DNA from: a virus
Direction: 5' to 3' (one strand)
IMG/VR virus record: IMGVR_UViG_3300010399_000001
Location: 1 to 64,000 of that record
DNA: 64,000 nucleotides
Shown: positions 1-7,921 of the stretch, piece after piece
How positions within the stretch are numbered: position 1 is the first letter of the stretch
Layout of the letters: every line of letters starts with the position of its first letter
The notes under the pieces: model-generated
Told to the model about the DNA's origin: nothing
What the model saw: only the letters and a program-made list of their open reading frames with translations
The model's database searches: none
Made by a program: the position numbers and the translations under genes

Positions 1-1259
1 AGGACCCCGTAGGGGCTCAAGGGGGTACCTCCCACAACGCCATGGGGTGATATGCAGCGGGTGATCATCAGCGCTCGTCTCACGGTCGTGATAACGGCCT
101 ATCACCGAGCGGATATGCAGGGCGTGACATGCGGATATGCAGATCACCACCCCCCCTATGCTCTGCGGGATGGCGCAGCCCACCCCCGCCTGCATAGGGC
201 CCCCCCGCCCCCCTATATCACCCCCGGATTATCAAGGCTGATGCATTGCTAGATGATCCCTCTAGCGAGGATCTTCCACCATAATCGGGATTATGGGGGG
301 CCCTAGATGATCTTGCCCTAGCTGCATCACCCCCTGTATAGCAGCCTCTATAGAGCGCTCTATGGGATCTTGTTTTGGCTGGTCAGGCTCGGTCTCTATG
401 GAAGCTGTGTGCTATAGAGCGCTGTATAGCAGGGGGATTCCATCACGGGGGTGATCTCAGGCCGGCTGATCTCAGAATCCTGATGTGTAGGGGGGTGATG
501 TCACGGCCTCTATGGCAAGTCCTGACGATCAAGACCTTGACGAGGGACCTTGATCCTCCCTTTCGAGCCTCGCATCATGATCCCTCCTGGTTAAGATCCT
601 TTCCCTCAGCGACCAGGCCCTTCATATATAGAGGGTGCCATACAGGCCTCTATAGAGCATCGCAGCCATGATCCTTGATCTTGCCTCGATGATCTTGGTC
701 TGACGGATCTTGGTCTTCCTTGATCGACGATCTTGGTCTCTCATGATCGTCTAGACCTCGATCCCCCGCGCTGCGCGCGGTGATCTCCATCCCTTACCTC
801 TGAGATCTCACGGGGGTGAGGGTTGATCTATAACGATCGTGGGATGCAGCTAAAGCAGCAGGAGCGCCGCTGAGCGCTTGGGAGAGCAGGGGCGGGCGAT
901 TGCTTGCGCGGGGCCAAAGGATCTCGTCTCCGTCGCTCTGAGCGCTTTTGATCAGCTATCGCGGCCCCCCGCGCTGACGCTTTCATGATCAACCCCCGCC
1001 TGGCCGGCGGATCTTGAAGCGAGATCTCGCATAGCTCGGGGGAGCGATGCTGCCCCCTGCCCCCTAGATGGCCCGCAGAGAGGCCCTGAGCGCTTTTGAT
1101 CATGTCTGCGGCGCATCTCCGCCTCGGGCATGGGATCAAGCGGGAGCAGCGCTCTGAGAGCTTTTGATCATGAGCGGATGATCATGGCAAGCAAAGATCC
1201 CCCGCAGCATGATCGCTGGCGGGGGATCTTGGATTGCTTGATCGTTTGGCTCTAGATCA
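1..1259. other. Left-end region without a credible gene
   Basis: I see no reading frame here with a ribosome-binding site and gene-like composition. The sequence is packed with GATC (26 copies by eye in 661-1260). It holds imperfect palindromes around CTATAGAGCGCTNTATAG at about 346-364 and 411-430, with related CTATAGAG repeats near 650. Short repeats of the form GCGCTCTGAGNGCTTTTGATCATG occur near 935, 1085 and 1150. A terminal, packaging or origin-proximal role is possible but is inference. The cluster of short repeats argues against simple decayed coding sequence. Confidence 0.5.
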
Positions 1260-1532
1260 TCACCGGCCCGTGATCATCTTGACGATGCGCGCGATGATCG
1301 ACTGCTTGCGGATCTTGGTCGGCCGCTCGATCGAGCGCAGCGCTTCGGCCATCTCTCGCTCGGCCTGGCCGATGATCACCCAGACCTCATCCGTCATGAT
1401 CCTCATCTGCGCGCGGGCTGCATCGCGCTGAGCGCAGGCCGCCTGCCTGATCTGCTCTGCGGCAATCTCGCGCTGCGAATCCAAGATCCATCCGGCCGCG
1501 CCATCGATGGCCGACTGCGGGATCTGCATCAT
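1260..1532 (-). CDS. Small helical protein, unknown function
   Basis: This 90-residue protein starts at an ATGATG with GAGGAG about 8 nt upstream. It lies just downstream of the conserved promoter at 1572-1584, which rules out longer in-frame starts. It is rich in Ala, Arg, Gln and Ile and looks alpha-helical throughout, with a basic C-terminus (KMITGR). No catalytic motif or family is recognised. It is the last leftward gene before the non-coding left end and forms its own transcription unit. Confidence 0.65.
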   Translation of the reverse strand: MMQIPQSAIDGAAGWILDSQREIAAEQIRQAACAQRDAARAQMRIMTDEVWVIIGQAEREMAEALRSIERPTKIRKQSIIARIVKMITGR

Positions 1533-1571
1533 GATCGTCTCCTCTGCTCTGCGCTCTCTCTGAGCGCATGA

Positions 1572-1584
1572 GAGCATCGTAGCG
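1572..1584 (-). promoter_or_regulatory. Conserved extended -10 promoter
   Basis: On the minus strand this reads CGCTACGATGCTC. A GCTCTC/GAGAGC-type hairpin and the ribosome-binding site of the gene at 1260-1532 follow. It is one of 28 matches in the window. Confidence 0.65.
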
Positions 1585-1675
1585 CTATGCAGGGTCAAAG
1601 CAAGCAGCCGACCAAGATCATCGACCAGTCGGTATCGAGCTGGGATCTGATCTTGGTCGGCTGCTGCTGATCTTG

Positions 1676-2224
1676 CTAGAGGATCTCCCCTTCAAGATCA
1701 CCGCAATCGTGAGCGGTCTGAGCCCAGACCTTGATCTCAACCTCCTGCGATGCATCGCTCAGCGCGCGGTAGAGCACTTCTTCGTCATCGCCTTCCATGC
1801 TGCCGACGCGCTCGTAGGCCTCTTCCACCATCATCTCACCGATCTTGGTAAGACCGTCCAACGAGCTGGAGGGTGCTCCCATGATCACCCGCAGATCATC
1901 GACGATCATCAGCCAGGCCATCGGGCCGATGACCGCGACCTCGACGGTAAGGGCCTGATCAATCACCCCGTGCATCAGCATGCGACCATTAGCCCGCTCA
2001 TCGAAGATGGCCATATCAGCGCCCGACCGCTCGATGCTGCTCTCGAAAAGGATCTTGGGTGAGCGGTTGAGATCCCGAAGCGCGGCCTCGCTCAGCTTAT
2101 CGCGCAGCGCATTGCGCTCCTCCGTCACCGCCGTGATGATCGCGCCCTGACGCGCGATGGTCTCGCGCGCCTCGGCCATCGCGCGCTCCAACCGGAGGAT
2201 CTCGCGCTGCTTGCGGATGATCAT
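1676..2224 (-). CDS. Coiled-coil protein, unknown function
   Basis: This protein has 182 residues. The start was placed after the promoter at 2271-2283, at the first ATG following a GAGAGCGAG stretch. The first ~55 residues (RKQREILRLERAMAEARETI and onward) have strong heptad character and should form a coiled coil. The C-terminal half is acidic and mixed alpha/beta (VAVIGPMAWLMIVDDLRVIM), ending in an acidic tail. No family is recognised. The coiled coil suggests an oligomeric or structural accessory protein, which is inference. Confidence 0.65.
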   Translation of the reverse strand: MIIRKQREILRLERAMAEARETIARQGAIITAVTEERNALRDKLSEAALRDLNRSPKILFESSIERSGADMAIFDERANGRMLMHGVIDQALTVEVAVIGPMAWLMIVDDLRVIMGAPSSSLDGLTKIGEMMVEEAYERVGSMEGDDEEVLYRALSDASQEVEIKVWAQTAHDCGDLEGEIL

Positions 2225-2270
2225 CTCATGCTCGCTCTCTGCTCTCTCGCGCTCGCCGATCGAGCGCTGA

Positions 2271-2283
2271 GAGCAGCGTAGCG
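2271..2283 (-). promoter_or_regulatory. Conserved extended -10 promoter
   Basis: It reads CGCTACGCTGCTC on the minus strand, followed by a GCTCTC...GAGAGAGC hairpin and the gene at 1676-2224. Confidence 0.65.
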
Positions 2284-2499
2284 CAGAGCGAGAGCAGCGC
2301 GAGCAGTCGACCATGATCCGCCGACGAGCGGTATCTATTCGGTATGCAGAGCGAGAGAGCAGCGCGAGGCCTCTGCGCGCGATGACCCCTCAAACGCTCT
2401 CAGAGCGCTCCTAACAAGATCGAAGGGCAGGGCCCATCTCATCTATCGCCCCCCATCGGGATCATGCGGGAGGAGCGATTTTGCCAGCGCTAACCCTTC

Positions 2500-2553
2500 G
2501 GCCTGCATATCAAGGGCTGGCGATCGAAACCGCTCAGGCCTTGATATGCAGGC
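2500..2553. repeat. 16-bp inverted repeat
   Basis: Arms GGCCTGCATATCAAGG and CCTTGATATGCAGGCC flank about 22 nt. The arms are perfect, and there is no T-run after the hairpin, so it is less typical of a terminator. Hairpin RNA or a protein-binding site are both possible. Confidence 0.7.
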
Positions 2554-2587
2554 CGTGATCCCGCATAGCGACGAGAGCGCAACGCAG

Positions 2588-2623
2588 AGCAGCCCCCCTC
2601 GGATGATCCCGAGGGGGGCTGCT
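2588..2623 (-). terminator. GC-rich terminator-like hairpin
   Basis: An inverted repeat with arms GCAGCCCCCCTC / GAGGGGGGCTGC lies about 20 nt downstream of the Lsr2-like gene. There is no clear U-tract, as at most terminator-like hairpins in this genome. Confidence 0.55.
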
Positions 2624-2640
2624 CTATCGAAGGGAGCTGA

Positions 2641-3189
2641 TCAGGCCTTCGCAGAGGCCTTCGGCTGAGCGGCCTTGCGCGCGGCCTGCGGCTTGGGCGC
2701 GGGGGTCTCGGCCTGCGCGCTCTGCTCGGCCGGGGCCGCGCTCTGCTCGGCCTGCGCGGTCGGGGCCTTCTCTGCGGCCTCTTCTTCGGCCAGCATGCGG
2801 CTGAGCGTCGGGGGCACATAGTGCGGGCCCGCCAGGCGGAGCACGCCCTCGTCATCGACGCGAAGGAAGCCCATGACGTTATTGGCCTTGGCCCACGCCT
2901 CGTCCTTCGTCGCAACCCACTTACGAACCTCGGCCTTGGTGACGTTCGCACCGCTGCTGGGGTGGGTGATGGAACCCCCGTTACCCGCGCTGCGCTGACC
3001 GCTACCGGTGCGGCGGGTGCTGGCGATCTGGCCCGCCTCAACCCACTTCGACAGGTCAGCCTGCGCCTCGGCGAAGTGGGTGTCGTTCAGGTCGAGCTTG
3101 AAGGCCGTGCCATCGATCACGAGGGTGATCTCGTGCGTCGCCTCGGTGGTCGGGTCGAGGTCGTCGGTCTTGATCGTCTTGAGCGCCAT
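2641..3189 (-). CDS. Lsr2-like nucleoid-associated protein (copy 1)
   Basis: This 182-residue protein is organised like Lsr2, the actinobacterial H-NS analogue that bridges AT-rich DNA and silences foreign genes. Residues 1-60 (ALKTIKTDDLDPTTEATHEI, then VIDGTAFKLDLNDTHF and SKWVEAGQ) match the N-terminal beta-hairpin/helix dimerisation domain. Residues ~75-130 (EVRKWVATKDEAWAK and onward) match the helix-turn-helix DNA-binding half. The usual RGR AT-hook is not evident. The last ~45 residues form an Ala/Pro/Gln/Lys-rich tail. The start (ATG at 3189) follows promoter 3239-3251. A second paralogue lies at 18244-18678. Likely roles are shaping the phage nucleoid or countering host Lsr2 silencing, which is inference. 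Confidence 0.8.
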   Translation of the reverse strand: MALKTIKTDDLDPTTEATHEITLVIDGTAFKLDLNDTHFAEAQADLSKWVEAGQIASTRRTGSGQRSAGNGGSITHPSSGANVTKAEVRKWVATKDEAWAKANNVMGFLRVDDEGVLRLAGPHYVPPTLSRMLAEEEAAEKAPTAQAEQSAAPAEQSAQAETPAPKPQAARKAAQPKASAKA

Positions 3190-3238
3190 GATCTTGCTCT
3201 CTCTCTGCTCTGCGCCGCGCCTCTTGCTCGGCCGCTGA

Positions 3239-3251
3239 GAGCAGCGTAGCG
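3239..3251 (-). promoter_or_regulatory. Conserved extended -10 promoter
   Basis: It reads CGCTACGCTGCTC on the minus strand and drives the Lsr2-like gene at 2641-3189. Confidence 0.65.
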
Positions 3252-3638
3252 CAATGCAGCGCTGCCCGCACCTCGCGATTGACCTGCGCTCATGCGGCTG
3301 CGAGAGCGCATGAGAGCAGCGCTCAGCGCTGCTCTGAGCGCTCATGCGGCCGATCAGCCAGGCCGCTCTCACCGCGCGCAGAGCGCGAGCGCGCGCAATT
3401 AGCGCAAGATCCGTCATTGCGCACCCCCTTCGGGCAAGATCTTTTAGGGGCCGGCCTGGCATGATCAACTGCCGGCCAGGCTGCTATCGTCGAGCCTTCA
3501 TCCGCCAGATCATCGTCTTCACCCCTTCGTCTAACCCGTTCGATATCACGAGCCTGATGGCTCGGTCGTCGACCCCTTCGATCGTGGGAGCGGTCCCACG
3601 GGGTCGGTTTACCAAGATCGTCGGCGGGCTGGGTTCAT

Positions 3639-3720
3639 GATCAACAGTCGACTGCCGGCCTCTACGCGGCCGGGAGGGAGGTGGTCGGCGTCTATATATA
3701 GGTCGGCCAGCGTGTTTTTC
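3639..3720. repeat. Repeat block copy 1 (TATATATAG / CCAGCGTGTTTT)
   Basis: Ordered motifs GATCAACAGTCGACT, CGGCCGGGAGGG, GTGGT, TATATATAG and CGGCCAGCGTGTTTT recur in the same order and spacing at 9334-9414. A partial third copy (CTATATAAGGGTCACCAGCG) follows at 3731-3757. Both full copies are in intergenic DNA. An origin, early promoter or att-type role is possible but unproven. Confidence 0.7.
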
Positions 3721-3787
3721 GTTTTGGCGGCTCTATATAAGGGTCACCAGCGTGTTTTCGGATTTGCCTGCGTCGCCAGCGCTCTGC

Positions 3788-3834
3788 GCAATGCCCCCTA
3801 GAGCAGCCGCAGAGCGCTCTAGGGGGCATTGGAT
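3788..3834 (-). terminator. 16-bp perfect hairpin
   Basis: Arms CAATGCCCCCTAGAGC and GCTCTAGGGGGCATTG flank 11 nt, about 90 nt downstream of the small gene at 3922-4098. It is a probable terminator or mRNA-stabilising hairpin. Confidence 0.55.
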
Positions 3835-3921
3835 CATGAGTTGCGGGGCGATGCCCGCAAGGCTCGGGATCAAGCGGGAGGCTCGCTCTGCGAGCTTTGG
3901 ATCTTGCTCAGTGGATCTTCG

Positions 3922-4098
3922 TCAGATGACCATGATCATCTTGCAGTCGATCACCAGCACCGACTCCTCGTCCATGGTGATGATCTGAAACGATCCGCCC
4001 CTGCTCTGCCCCTCGTACGCCAGCTTCCAGCGCCCTCCCTGCTCGTCGATCGCGTAGTCGTTACCCTGCTCGTCTTCATGCCACTTGACGGTGCCCAT
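3922..4098 (-). CDS. 58-residue protein, unknown function
   Basis: This short gene encodes 58 residues starting MGTVKWHEDEQGNDYAIDEQ. The ATG at 4098 follows AAAGGGCTGACC (a weak Shine-Dalgarno). The promoter at 4141-4153 lies 40 nt upstream, and a 16-bp hairpin lies downstream, so it forms a complete small transcription unit. The composition alternates charged and beta-prone residues (GGSFQIITMDEESVLVIDCK), suggesting a compact beta fold. The function is unknown. Confidence 0.7.
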   Translation of the reverse strand: MGTVKWHEDEQGNDYAIDEQGGRWKLAYEGQSRGGSFQIITMDEESVLVIDCKMIMVI

Positions 4099-4140
4099 GG
4101 TCAGCCCTTTATCGTCGTGCGCCCGCTGATCGAGCGCTGA

Positions 4141-4153
4141 GAGCAGCGTAGCG
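4141..4153 (-). promoter_or_regulatory. Conserved extended -10 promoter
   Basis: It reads CGCTACGCTGCTC on the minus strand, followed by a GCGCTC-type inverted repeat. It drives the 58-residue gene. Confidence 0.65.
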
Positions 4154-4200
4154 CTATGCGGGCGAGGGACACAAAGGTCGTACTTGTCCCACCCAACGCA

Positions 4201-4230
4201 AAAGACCCCCGACCGCAGCCGGGGGTCTTT
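4201..4230 (-). terminator. Rho-independent terminator
   Basis: Arms AAAGACCCCCG / CGGGGGTCTTT are followed by TTGCG on the minus strand. It lies 10 nt downstream of the gene at 4241-4933. Confidence 0.8.
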
Positions 4231-4240
4231 CGATTGATGG

Positions 4241-4933
4241 TCAGTCGGTACCGTAGATCCCGCCGGGCCTGATGCACTCGGCGGGCGAGAGGGTCAGACC
4301 GTCACCCTGGACCATGATCTTCAGTTGCGGCATGAGCGACTGCGCGTAGACCAGGATCTTGACCAGCTCGTCCTCCAGGTCATCGACGCAGCCGCGACCG
4401 ATTAGATCGGCCACGTCCAGATCGTTCAACTCGATGCAGGTCGCGACCACACGCACCAGATCCGCATCGTCGCAGACCATGATCCCGGCGTTGCCGATGG
4501 GCTCGCGGATCATGTGCAGGTCGCCGCTCGACTCGATCTTGACGTCGATGGCGGGCTGACTCACGTGCCTGGTCCAGTCCTCGATGCCGTCGATGATCGG
4601 CTGCGCCAACCATGCGAGCGTGACGACCACCTCGCGCGGCTCCTGGGGGTTGAGAACGTAGTTGGTGACCCAGGAGTTGGCCTGCCCGGTCTCGATCCCC
4701 TTCGGCAGCGAGCCATAGTAGACGATCTTGGTGCCGACGAAGATCGTGATGCGACCCTTGAGCAGTTCGAGTTCGGCGGTGACCTGCTCACCACCGATGC
4801 ACAGCGGCTTGGCGTCCTTCAGGCTGGTCGCACCGGGGAAGTTGGGCTCCAGGTGAATGGTGCCGGGCTTGCGCGGGGCAACGTCACTGCTCAGGATGTC
4901 GTAGCCGCGCTCGTCGATGTACTCGGTCTGCAT
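4241..4933 (-). CDS. 230-residue protein, unknown function
   Basis: The ATG at 4933 follows AGAGAGGCGAGGCT and lies downstream of promoter 4977-4989. The protein is acidic, with beta-rich stretches (LELLKGRITIFVGTKIVYYG, VVVTLAWLAQPIIDGI) and no transmembrane segment or signal peptide. It ends in an acidic helical region (DDLEDELVKILVYAQSLMPQ). No motif allows a family call. It is transcribed alone, with its own promoter and terminator. Confidence 0.7.
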   Translation of the reverse strand: MQTEYIDERGYDILSSDVAPRKPGTIHLEPNFPGATSLKDAKPLCIGGEQVTAELELLKGRITIFVGTKIVYYGSLPKGIETGQANSWVTNYVLNPQEPREVVVTLAWLAQPIIDGIEDWTRHVSQPAIDVKIESSGDLHMIREPIGNAGIMVCDDADLVRVVATCIELNDLDVADLIGRGCVDDLEDELVKILVYAQSLMPQLKIMVQGDGLTLSPAECIRPGGIYGTD

Positions 4934-4976
4934 AGCCTCGCCTCTCTGGTCTGCGCTGCTCTCATGCGCGCGCTGA

Positions 4977-4989
4977 GAGCAGCGTAGCG
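4977..4989 (-). promoter_or_regulatory. Conserved extended -10 promoter
   Basis: It reads CGCTACGCTGCTC on the minus strand. The hairpin GCTCTCAGCGCGCGCATGAGAGC follows in the predicted 5' UTR. Confidence 0.65.
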
Positions 4990-5028
4990 CATGCATCCAG
5001 GGGGCACACCCCGCGCAGGCAGACGAGA

Positions 5029-5060
5029 GGGACCTCCGCGCAGTCTCACGCGGAGGTCCC
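5029..5060 (-). terminator. Terminator-like hairpin
   Basis: Arms GGACCTCCGCG / CGCGGAGGTCC lie 11 nt downstream of the small Cys-rich gene that ends the operon 5072-6751. Confidence 0.65.
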
Positions 5061-5071
5061 CTCGGTTGCGC

Positions 5072-5161
5072 CTATCTACCGCCGCATCCTGCATGGCCGC
5101 AGCCACCGCACCACCCGCCGCTGTTGCATGCGCACGGGCAGGGCTTGGGTCGACCCTTCAT
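5072..5161 (-). CDS. 29-residue cysteine-rich peptide
   Basis: This tiny gene has a strong ribosome-binding site (GAAGGAGA, 6 nt before ATG). It encodes MKGRPKPCPCACNSGGWCGG and nine more residues, with seven Cys plus a His. The CPCAC and CGGCGHAGCGG arrangement suggests metal binding or a disulfide/lasso-like peptide. It is the last gene of the operon starting at 6751. Longer in-frame starts lack a ribosome-binding site and add low-complexity sequence. Confidence 0.65.
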   Translation of the reverse strand: MKGRPKPCPCACNSGGWCGGCGHAGCGGR

Positions 5162-5178
5162 CTCAGTCTCCTTCCCAT

Positions 5179-5622
5179 TCACCAGGACAGGTTGCGCCTG
5201 CGCAGTTCCGCCTGGATCGCCTCCAGGTCGCGCTCTCTCTCGTCGGCCTCCTGCCAGTTGTTGCACTTGCGCCTGGCTGCTGCGTCGTAGAGGTCGAGCA
5301 GATCTTGATCCTGCACCACCTCGACCCGTCGATCGGTCTTCATGTCAGCCCCCTTCTCGTCTAAGGCGATCTGCCGTCTCGAATCACGCTCGGTCATCCT
5401 CGGCTCGAAGCGTTTTAGCGGCGGTCCCAGGTTGCGCCCCACCTCGACGTTAAACCTCTGCCGCCACTTGACTATGCTCGGCAGGGAGTAGCCGGTCATG
5501 GCCGCAATGTCCCTGGAGGGCTCGTTACGCGTCGCATTGATCAGGTGCTCCCAGTCGCGGTAGCCGCACTCGCGCGCCTTCGCATTGCGGACTTCCTCGC
5601 CGCGAATTGAGTTCTGGCTCAT
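5179..5622 (-). CDS. Helix-turn-helix DNA-binding protein
   Basis: This protein has 147 residues. Residues ~38-60 (SRDIAAMTGYSLPSIVKWRQ) form a clear helix-turn-helix. The N-terminal NAKARECGYRDWEHLINATR helix and a C-terminal charged helix (EADERERDLEAIQAELRRRN) flank it. The start at 5622 lies 10 nt after the upstream gene, so the two are co-transcribed. It is probably a sequence-specific regulator or a homing-type DNA-binding protein; the target is unknown. Confidence 0.7.
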   Translation of the reverse strand: MSQNSIRGEEVRNAKARECGYRDWEHLINATRNEPSRDIAAMTGYSLPSIVKWRQRFNVEVGRNLGPPLKRFEPRMTERDSRRQIALDEKGADMKTDRRVEVVQDQDLLDLYDAAARRKCNNWQEADERERDLEAIQAELRRRNLSW

Positions 5623-5632
5623 GGCCGACCTC

Positions 5633-6751
5633 TCAGTCGCCGATGTCGTACCAGTCGTCCCGACCGCACTCGGGGTTGTCACAGGTGGTGCGGTCACCGT
5701 ACGCCTCCTGCTTGTAGATGGTGCTACCGGTGTGGCACTTGGCGCAGTGGTTCTGACCCTCGAATCCGCAGGTCTGGCAGCGCGGGAAGGTCCAGCCCAA
5801 ACTGTGATCCCACGGGCCGGTCCCGTCCGCATGGCGGATTCCGTCGAGATGGTGATCCTCGTTGATCTGCCCGATGGTGACGCAGCCGGGCATCTGGTTC
5901 GACCAGCGGTAGAAGATGCGCAGAACGGGCTTCATGCACTTGTCGTTCCGGTCGGGGATGTAACCGGCGCAGTGCTCCTCATGCTTGACCAGCCGCACAC
6001 CCTCGAAGATCTCCCAGCCGCGCAGGAATGGGGTGAGCTTGCGCAGGATGACCACCGACAGGGTTTCGATACCGCCGGGGTACACCCCACCGCCAGCGAC
6101 GCGGTGCGTGAGCGGCTGGAAGTCCACGTCTGCAACCCAGCCGGAAACGTCGTTCTTGTAAAGTGCGACGATCCGCCCGACCTGCTGGTGGGGGTTGCGG
6201 CAGCGGTTGCGGTTCTCCTTGGGGTCGGGACTCTCCTTGTAGCAGTCCGGCTCCTGCGCCAGGCTATGCAGGCCGACGTGCACCCAGTCGCCGATCACCA
6301 GCGAGGTCTCGACTATGCGCATGGGAATCGCAGCGGCGCTGCCACCCCGGTAAGAGTGGTGCAGGTAGTACCCAGCCGCCTCCTCACCACCGCCTCGGTG
6401 CACGAACTCGACCTTGTGGTTACTGGGGATGCCGTGGAGGTCTCGCGCGAGTCGGCCTGCATAGCTGCGGGCGGTGGACAATGTCGCCCACTGTGCGTGA
6501 TCGGTCGCTTCGGCGTGGCCCGATTGGGCATTGACCGCGAGAGACTGGACCTGGAACAGGCGCAGCGGCTTGGGACCGTACTTCTCGGTCTCGTCTTCGG
6601 TGTACGGGTTGTGGTGCGAGCACAGCACCTTGCCGTCGATCTCGTACGCCGCCGGAGCGGTGCGCTTCTTGCCGTGGTAAGTGGTCTCCTTGTCGCAGCC
6701 CGGGAAGGTGCAAGCCAGCCCGAGCCCTCGGATGCTGATGATCGTGGTCAT
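5633..6751 (-). CDS. Large zinc-finger protein, unknown function
   Basis: This 372-residue protein starts at the ATG at 6751, downstream of promoter 6790-6802. It has three Cys/His clusters: near the N-terminus (CTFPGCDKET then CSHHNPYT), a CRNPHQQVGR stretch in the middle, and a C-terminal double knuckle (CQTCGFEGQNHCAKCHTG then CDNPECGRDD). These should bind several zinc ions. The central part has many aromatic and Gly residues. Nucleic-acid binding is plausible, but no family is recognised. Confidence 0.7.
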   Translation of the reverse strand: MTTIISIRGLGLACTFPGCDKETTYHGKKRTAPAAYEIDGKVLCSHHNPYTEDETEKYGPKPLRLFQVQSLAVNAQSGHAEATDHAQWATLSTARSYAGRLARDLHGIPSNHKVEFVHRGGGEEAAGYYLHHSYRGGSAAAIPMRIVETSLVIGDWVHVGLHSLAQEPDCYKESPDPKENRNRCRNPHQQVGRIVALYKNDVSGWVADVDFQPLTHRVAGGGVYPGGIETLSVVILRKLTPFLRGWEIFEGVRLVKHEEHCAGYIPDRNDKCMKPVLRIFYRWSNQMPGCVTIGQINEDHHLDGIRHADGTGPWDHSLGWTFPRCQTCGFEGQNHCAKCHTGSTIYKQEAYGDRTTCDNPECGRDDWYDIGD

Positions 6752-6789
6752 GGTCGCCTCTCGTCTCGCCGCGCTCTCTGCGCGCATGT

Positions 6790-6802
6790 GAGCATTGTAG
6801 CG
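6790..6802 (-). promoter_or_regulatory. Conserved extended -10 promoter
   Basis: It reads CGCTACAATGCTC on the minus strand with the hairpin GCTCACATGCGCGCAGAGAGC after it. Confidence 0.7.
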
Positions 6803-6959
6803 CTATGCGCGCTGAGCGCACCTGGACCAGTTCGTTGACCTTTGGTTTTGACCAAATGGTTGCCGGCCCAGCCTTTGCGGATCTTGATGCCGCGCGAGCG
6901 GCGGCAGGGATCATGCCCCTTGCGCGCGCTCAGAGCAGCGCTGAGCGCTGTGGATCATG

Positions 6960-7014
6960 CGCCGGGCACAGCGCAGCGCCCCTGCCCGGATCATGCGGGA
7001 GGGGCGCTGCGAGA
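6960..7014. terminator. GC-rich bidirectional hairpin
   Basis: Arms GCAGCGCCCCTCCCG / CGGGCAGGGGCGCTGC flank GATCAT. It lies just downstream of the operon ending at 7029 and has no U-tract. Confidence 0.5.
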
Positions 7015-7028
7015 GCTTTCGATCTTGA

Positions 7029-7346
7029 TCAGCCGGGCAGCTCGACGAGCCGACCTCCTAGTGATGCGATGGTCTCGACCAGCCTGGCCTGAGCCCCGGC
7101 TGACGCGATGATCCCGCGCGCACCCTCGCGCTCGACTCGGACGATATCGGCTTCGGTGCAGTAGATCTCGTCGGTCAGTTCGCAGTCGACGATCTTGCCG
7201 AGCATCAGCGGCTTACCGGGCTCCCAGCACCGCACGCGGGCGATGCTCTTGCCGCCGAACTCAGCCTCTGCGATCACCAGCCACTCGCGGCCGGACTCGT
7301 CGATGGCCAAGTCCTGACCGAACAGTTCCAACCAGTCAACTCTCAT
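7029..7346 (-). CDS. 105-residue protein, unknown function
   Basis: The start is taken at ATG 7346, after GGGGTAGGGATC. The protein has beta-rich segments (LFGQDLAIDESGREWLVIAE, GKIVDCELTDEIYCTEADIV) ending in a helix. It sits 17 nt after the 35-residue membrane peptide gene and ends the operon beginning at 7921. No family is recognised. Confidence 0.65.
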   Translation of the reverse strand: MRVDWLELFGQDLAIDESGREWLVIAEAEFGGKSIARVRCWEPGKPLMLGKIVDCELTDEIYCTEADIVRVEREGARGIIASAGAQARLVETIASLGGRLVELPG

Positions 7347-7363
7347 GATCCCTACCCCTAGTT

Positions 7364-7471
7364 TCACGAAACGGTCAGAACACTGAAGATCACCAGGGCG
7401 ACCGCGCTGAGCGCAGACGCGAAGCGGATCATGGCCGCGACTCGATCAGCGGCGCGCAGAACGGTCTTCAT
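7364..7471 (-). CDS. 35-residue single-pass membrane peptide
   Basis: It starts at ATG 7471 with GAGGGAGTGACC upstream. The sequence starts MKTVLRAADRVAAMIRFASA and continues into a hydrophobic stretch ending VIFSVLTVS. It lies between the genes ending at 7502 and starting at 7346 in the same operon. It is probably a small inner-membrane protein; its role is unknown. Confidence 0.6.
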   Translation of the reverse strand: MKTVLRAADRVAAMIRFASALSAVALVIFSVLTVS

Positions 7472-7501
7472 GGTCACTCCCTCGTGATCGCTGGTCGCTG
7501 C

Positions 7502-7921
7502 TCAGCCGCAGGACCCGCCGAAGATCAGGTGGTCGTCGATGCACAGCATGAACTCGCGGTTACCCTCGTAGTGCTCGACGCCGAAGAAGGTCTTCTCGCC
7601 GCCGAAGATCCAGCCGGTGTCGCCGGGGTTCTTGAACGCGGAGTAGTGCACTCCGGCGGCGACCAGGACCTCCAGGAGCAGGGCCACGGCGATCGCGACG
7701 ACCGTGGCGCGCTCCAGCGAGCGCTGCGACGGCAACAGGCGGCGCAGGGATGCCAGCGGGCGCACGAGCTTCCGCAGGTCGATACCCCGACCGGCCAGGG
7801 GCGCGTGACCGACCCGGCGGTGGGTGGTCGGGATCTTGCTGGCGGCGGCGATCGCATCGCGGGAAGCGGTGAGCGGGTTGAGCGCGCGAGCCTCGGCGAT
7901 GTGAGCGGCGGTGATGGTCAT
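7502..7921 (-). CDS. Membrane protein
   Basis: This 139-residue protein starts at ATG 7921, downstream of promoter 7965-7977. The N-terminal half is basic and cytosolic. A transmembrane helix (VVAIAVALLLEVLVAAGVHY) lies at about residues 88-107. A short external C-terminal domain with two Cys (LCIDDHLIFGGSCG) could form a disulfide. No family is recognised. It is the first gene of a three-gene operon with two other small proteins. Confidence 0.7.
   Translation of the reverse strand: MTITAAHIAEARALNPLTASRDAIAAASKIPTTHRRVGHAPLAGRGIDLRKLVRPLASLRRLLPSQRSLERATVVAIAVALLLEVLVAAGVHYSAFKNPGDTGWIFGGEKTFFGVEHYEGNREFMLCIDDHLIFGGSCG

Larger units (their letters stand above)
2225..2640. other. Intergenic region with long inverted repeats
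   Basis: It holds the 5' UTR and promoter of the gene at 1676-2224 and dense GAGAGC/GCTCTC repeats. A 16-bp perfect inverted repeat spans about 2500-2553 with arms GGCCTGCATATCAAGG. The terminator-like hairpin of the upstream gene lies at 2588-2623. No gene is evident. Confidence 0.6.
3190..3921. other. Intergenic region with palindromes and a repeat block
   Basis: No gene is evident in 730 bp. It contains promoter 3239-3251, a near-perfect palindrome of GAGAGCAGCGC arms near 3311-3335, a GGCCGGCCTGGC inverted repeat near 3449-3480, the repeat block at 3639-3720, and the 16-bp hairpin at 3788-3834. Confidence 0.6.

Noticed and set aside
828-1139. 103-codon minus-strand frame in the left end
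   Set aside because: Arg/Ser/Pro-rich composition, no ribosome-binding site, and it spans repeated GCGCTNTGAG motifs.
5585-6838. Plus-strand frame of 417 codons
   Set aside because: Mirror of the minus-strand zinc-finger gene; it lacks a ribosome-binding site and has low-complexity Val/Leu/Arg content.
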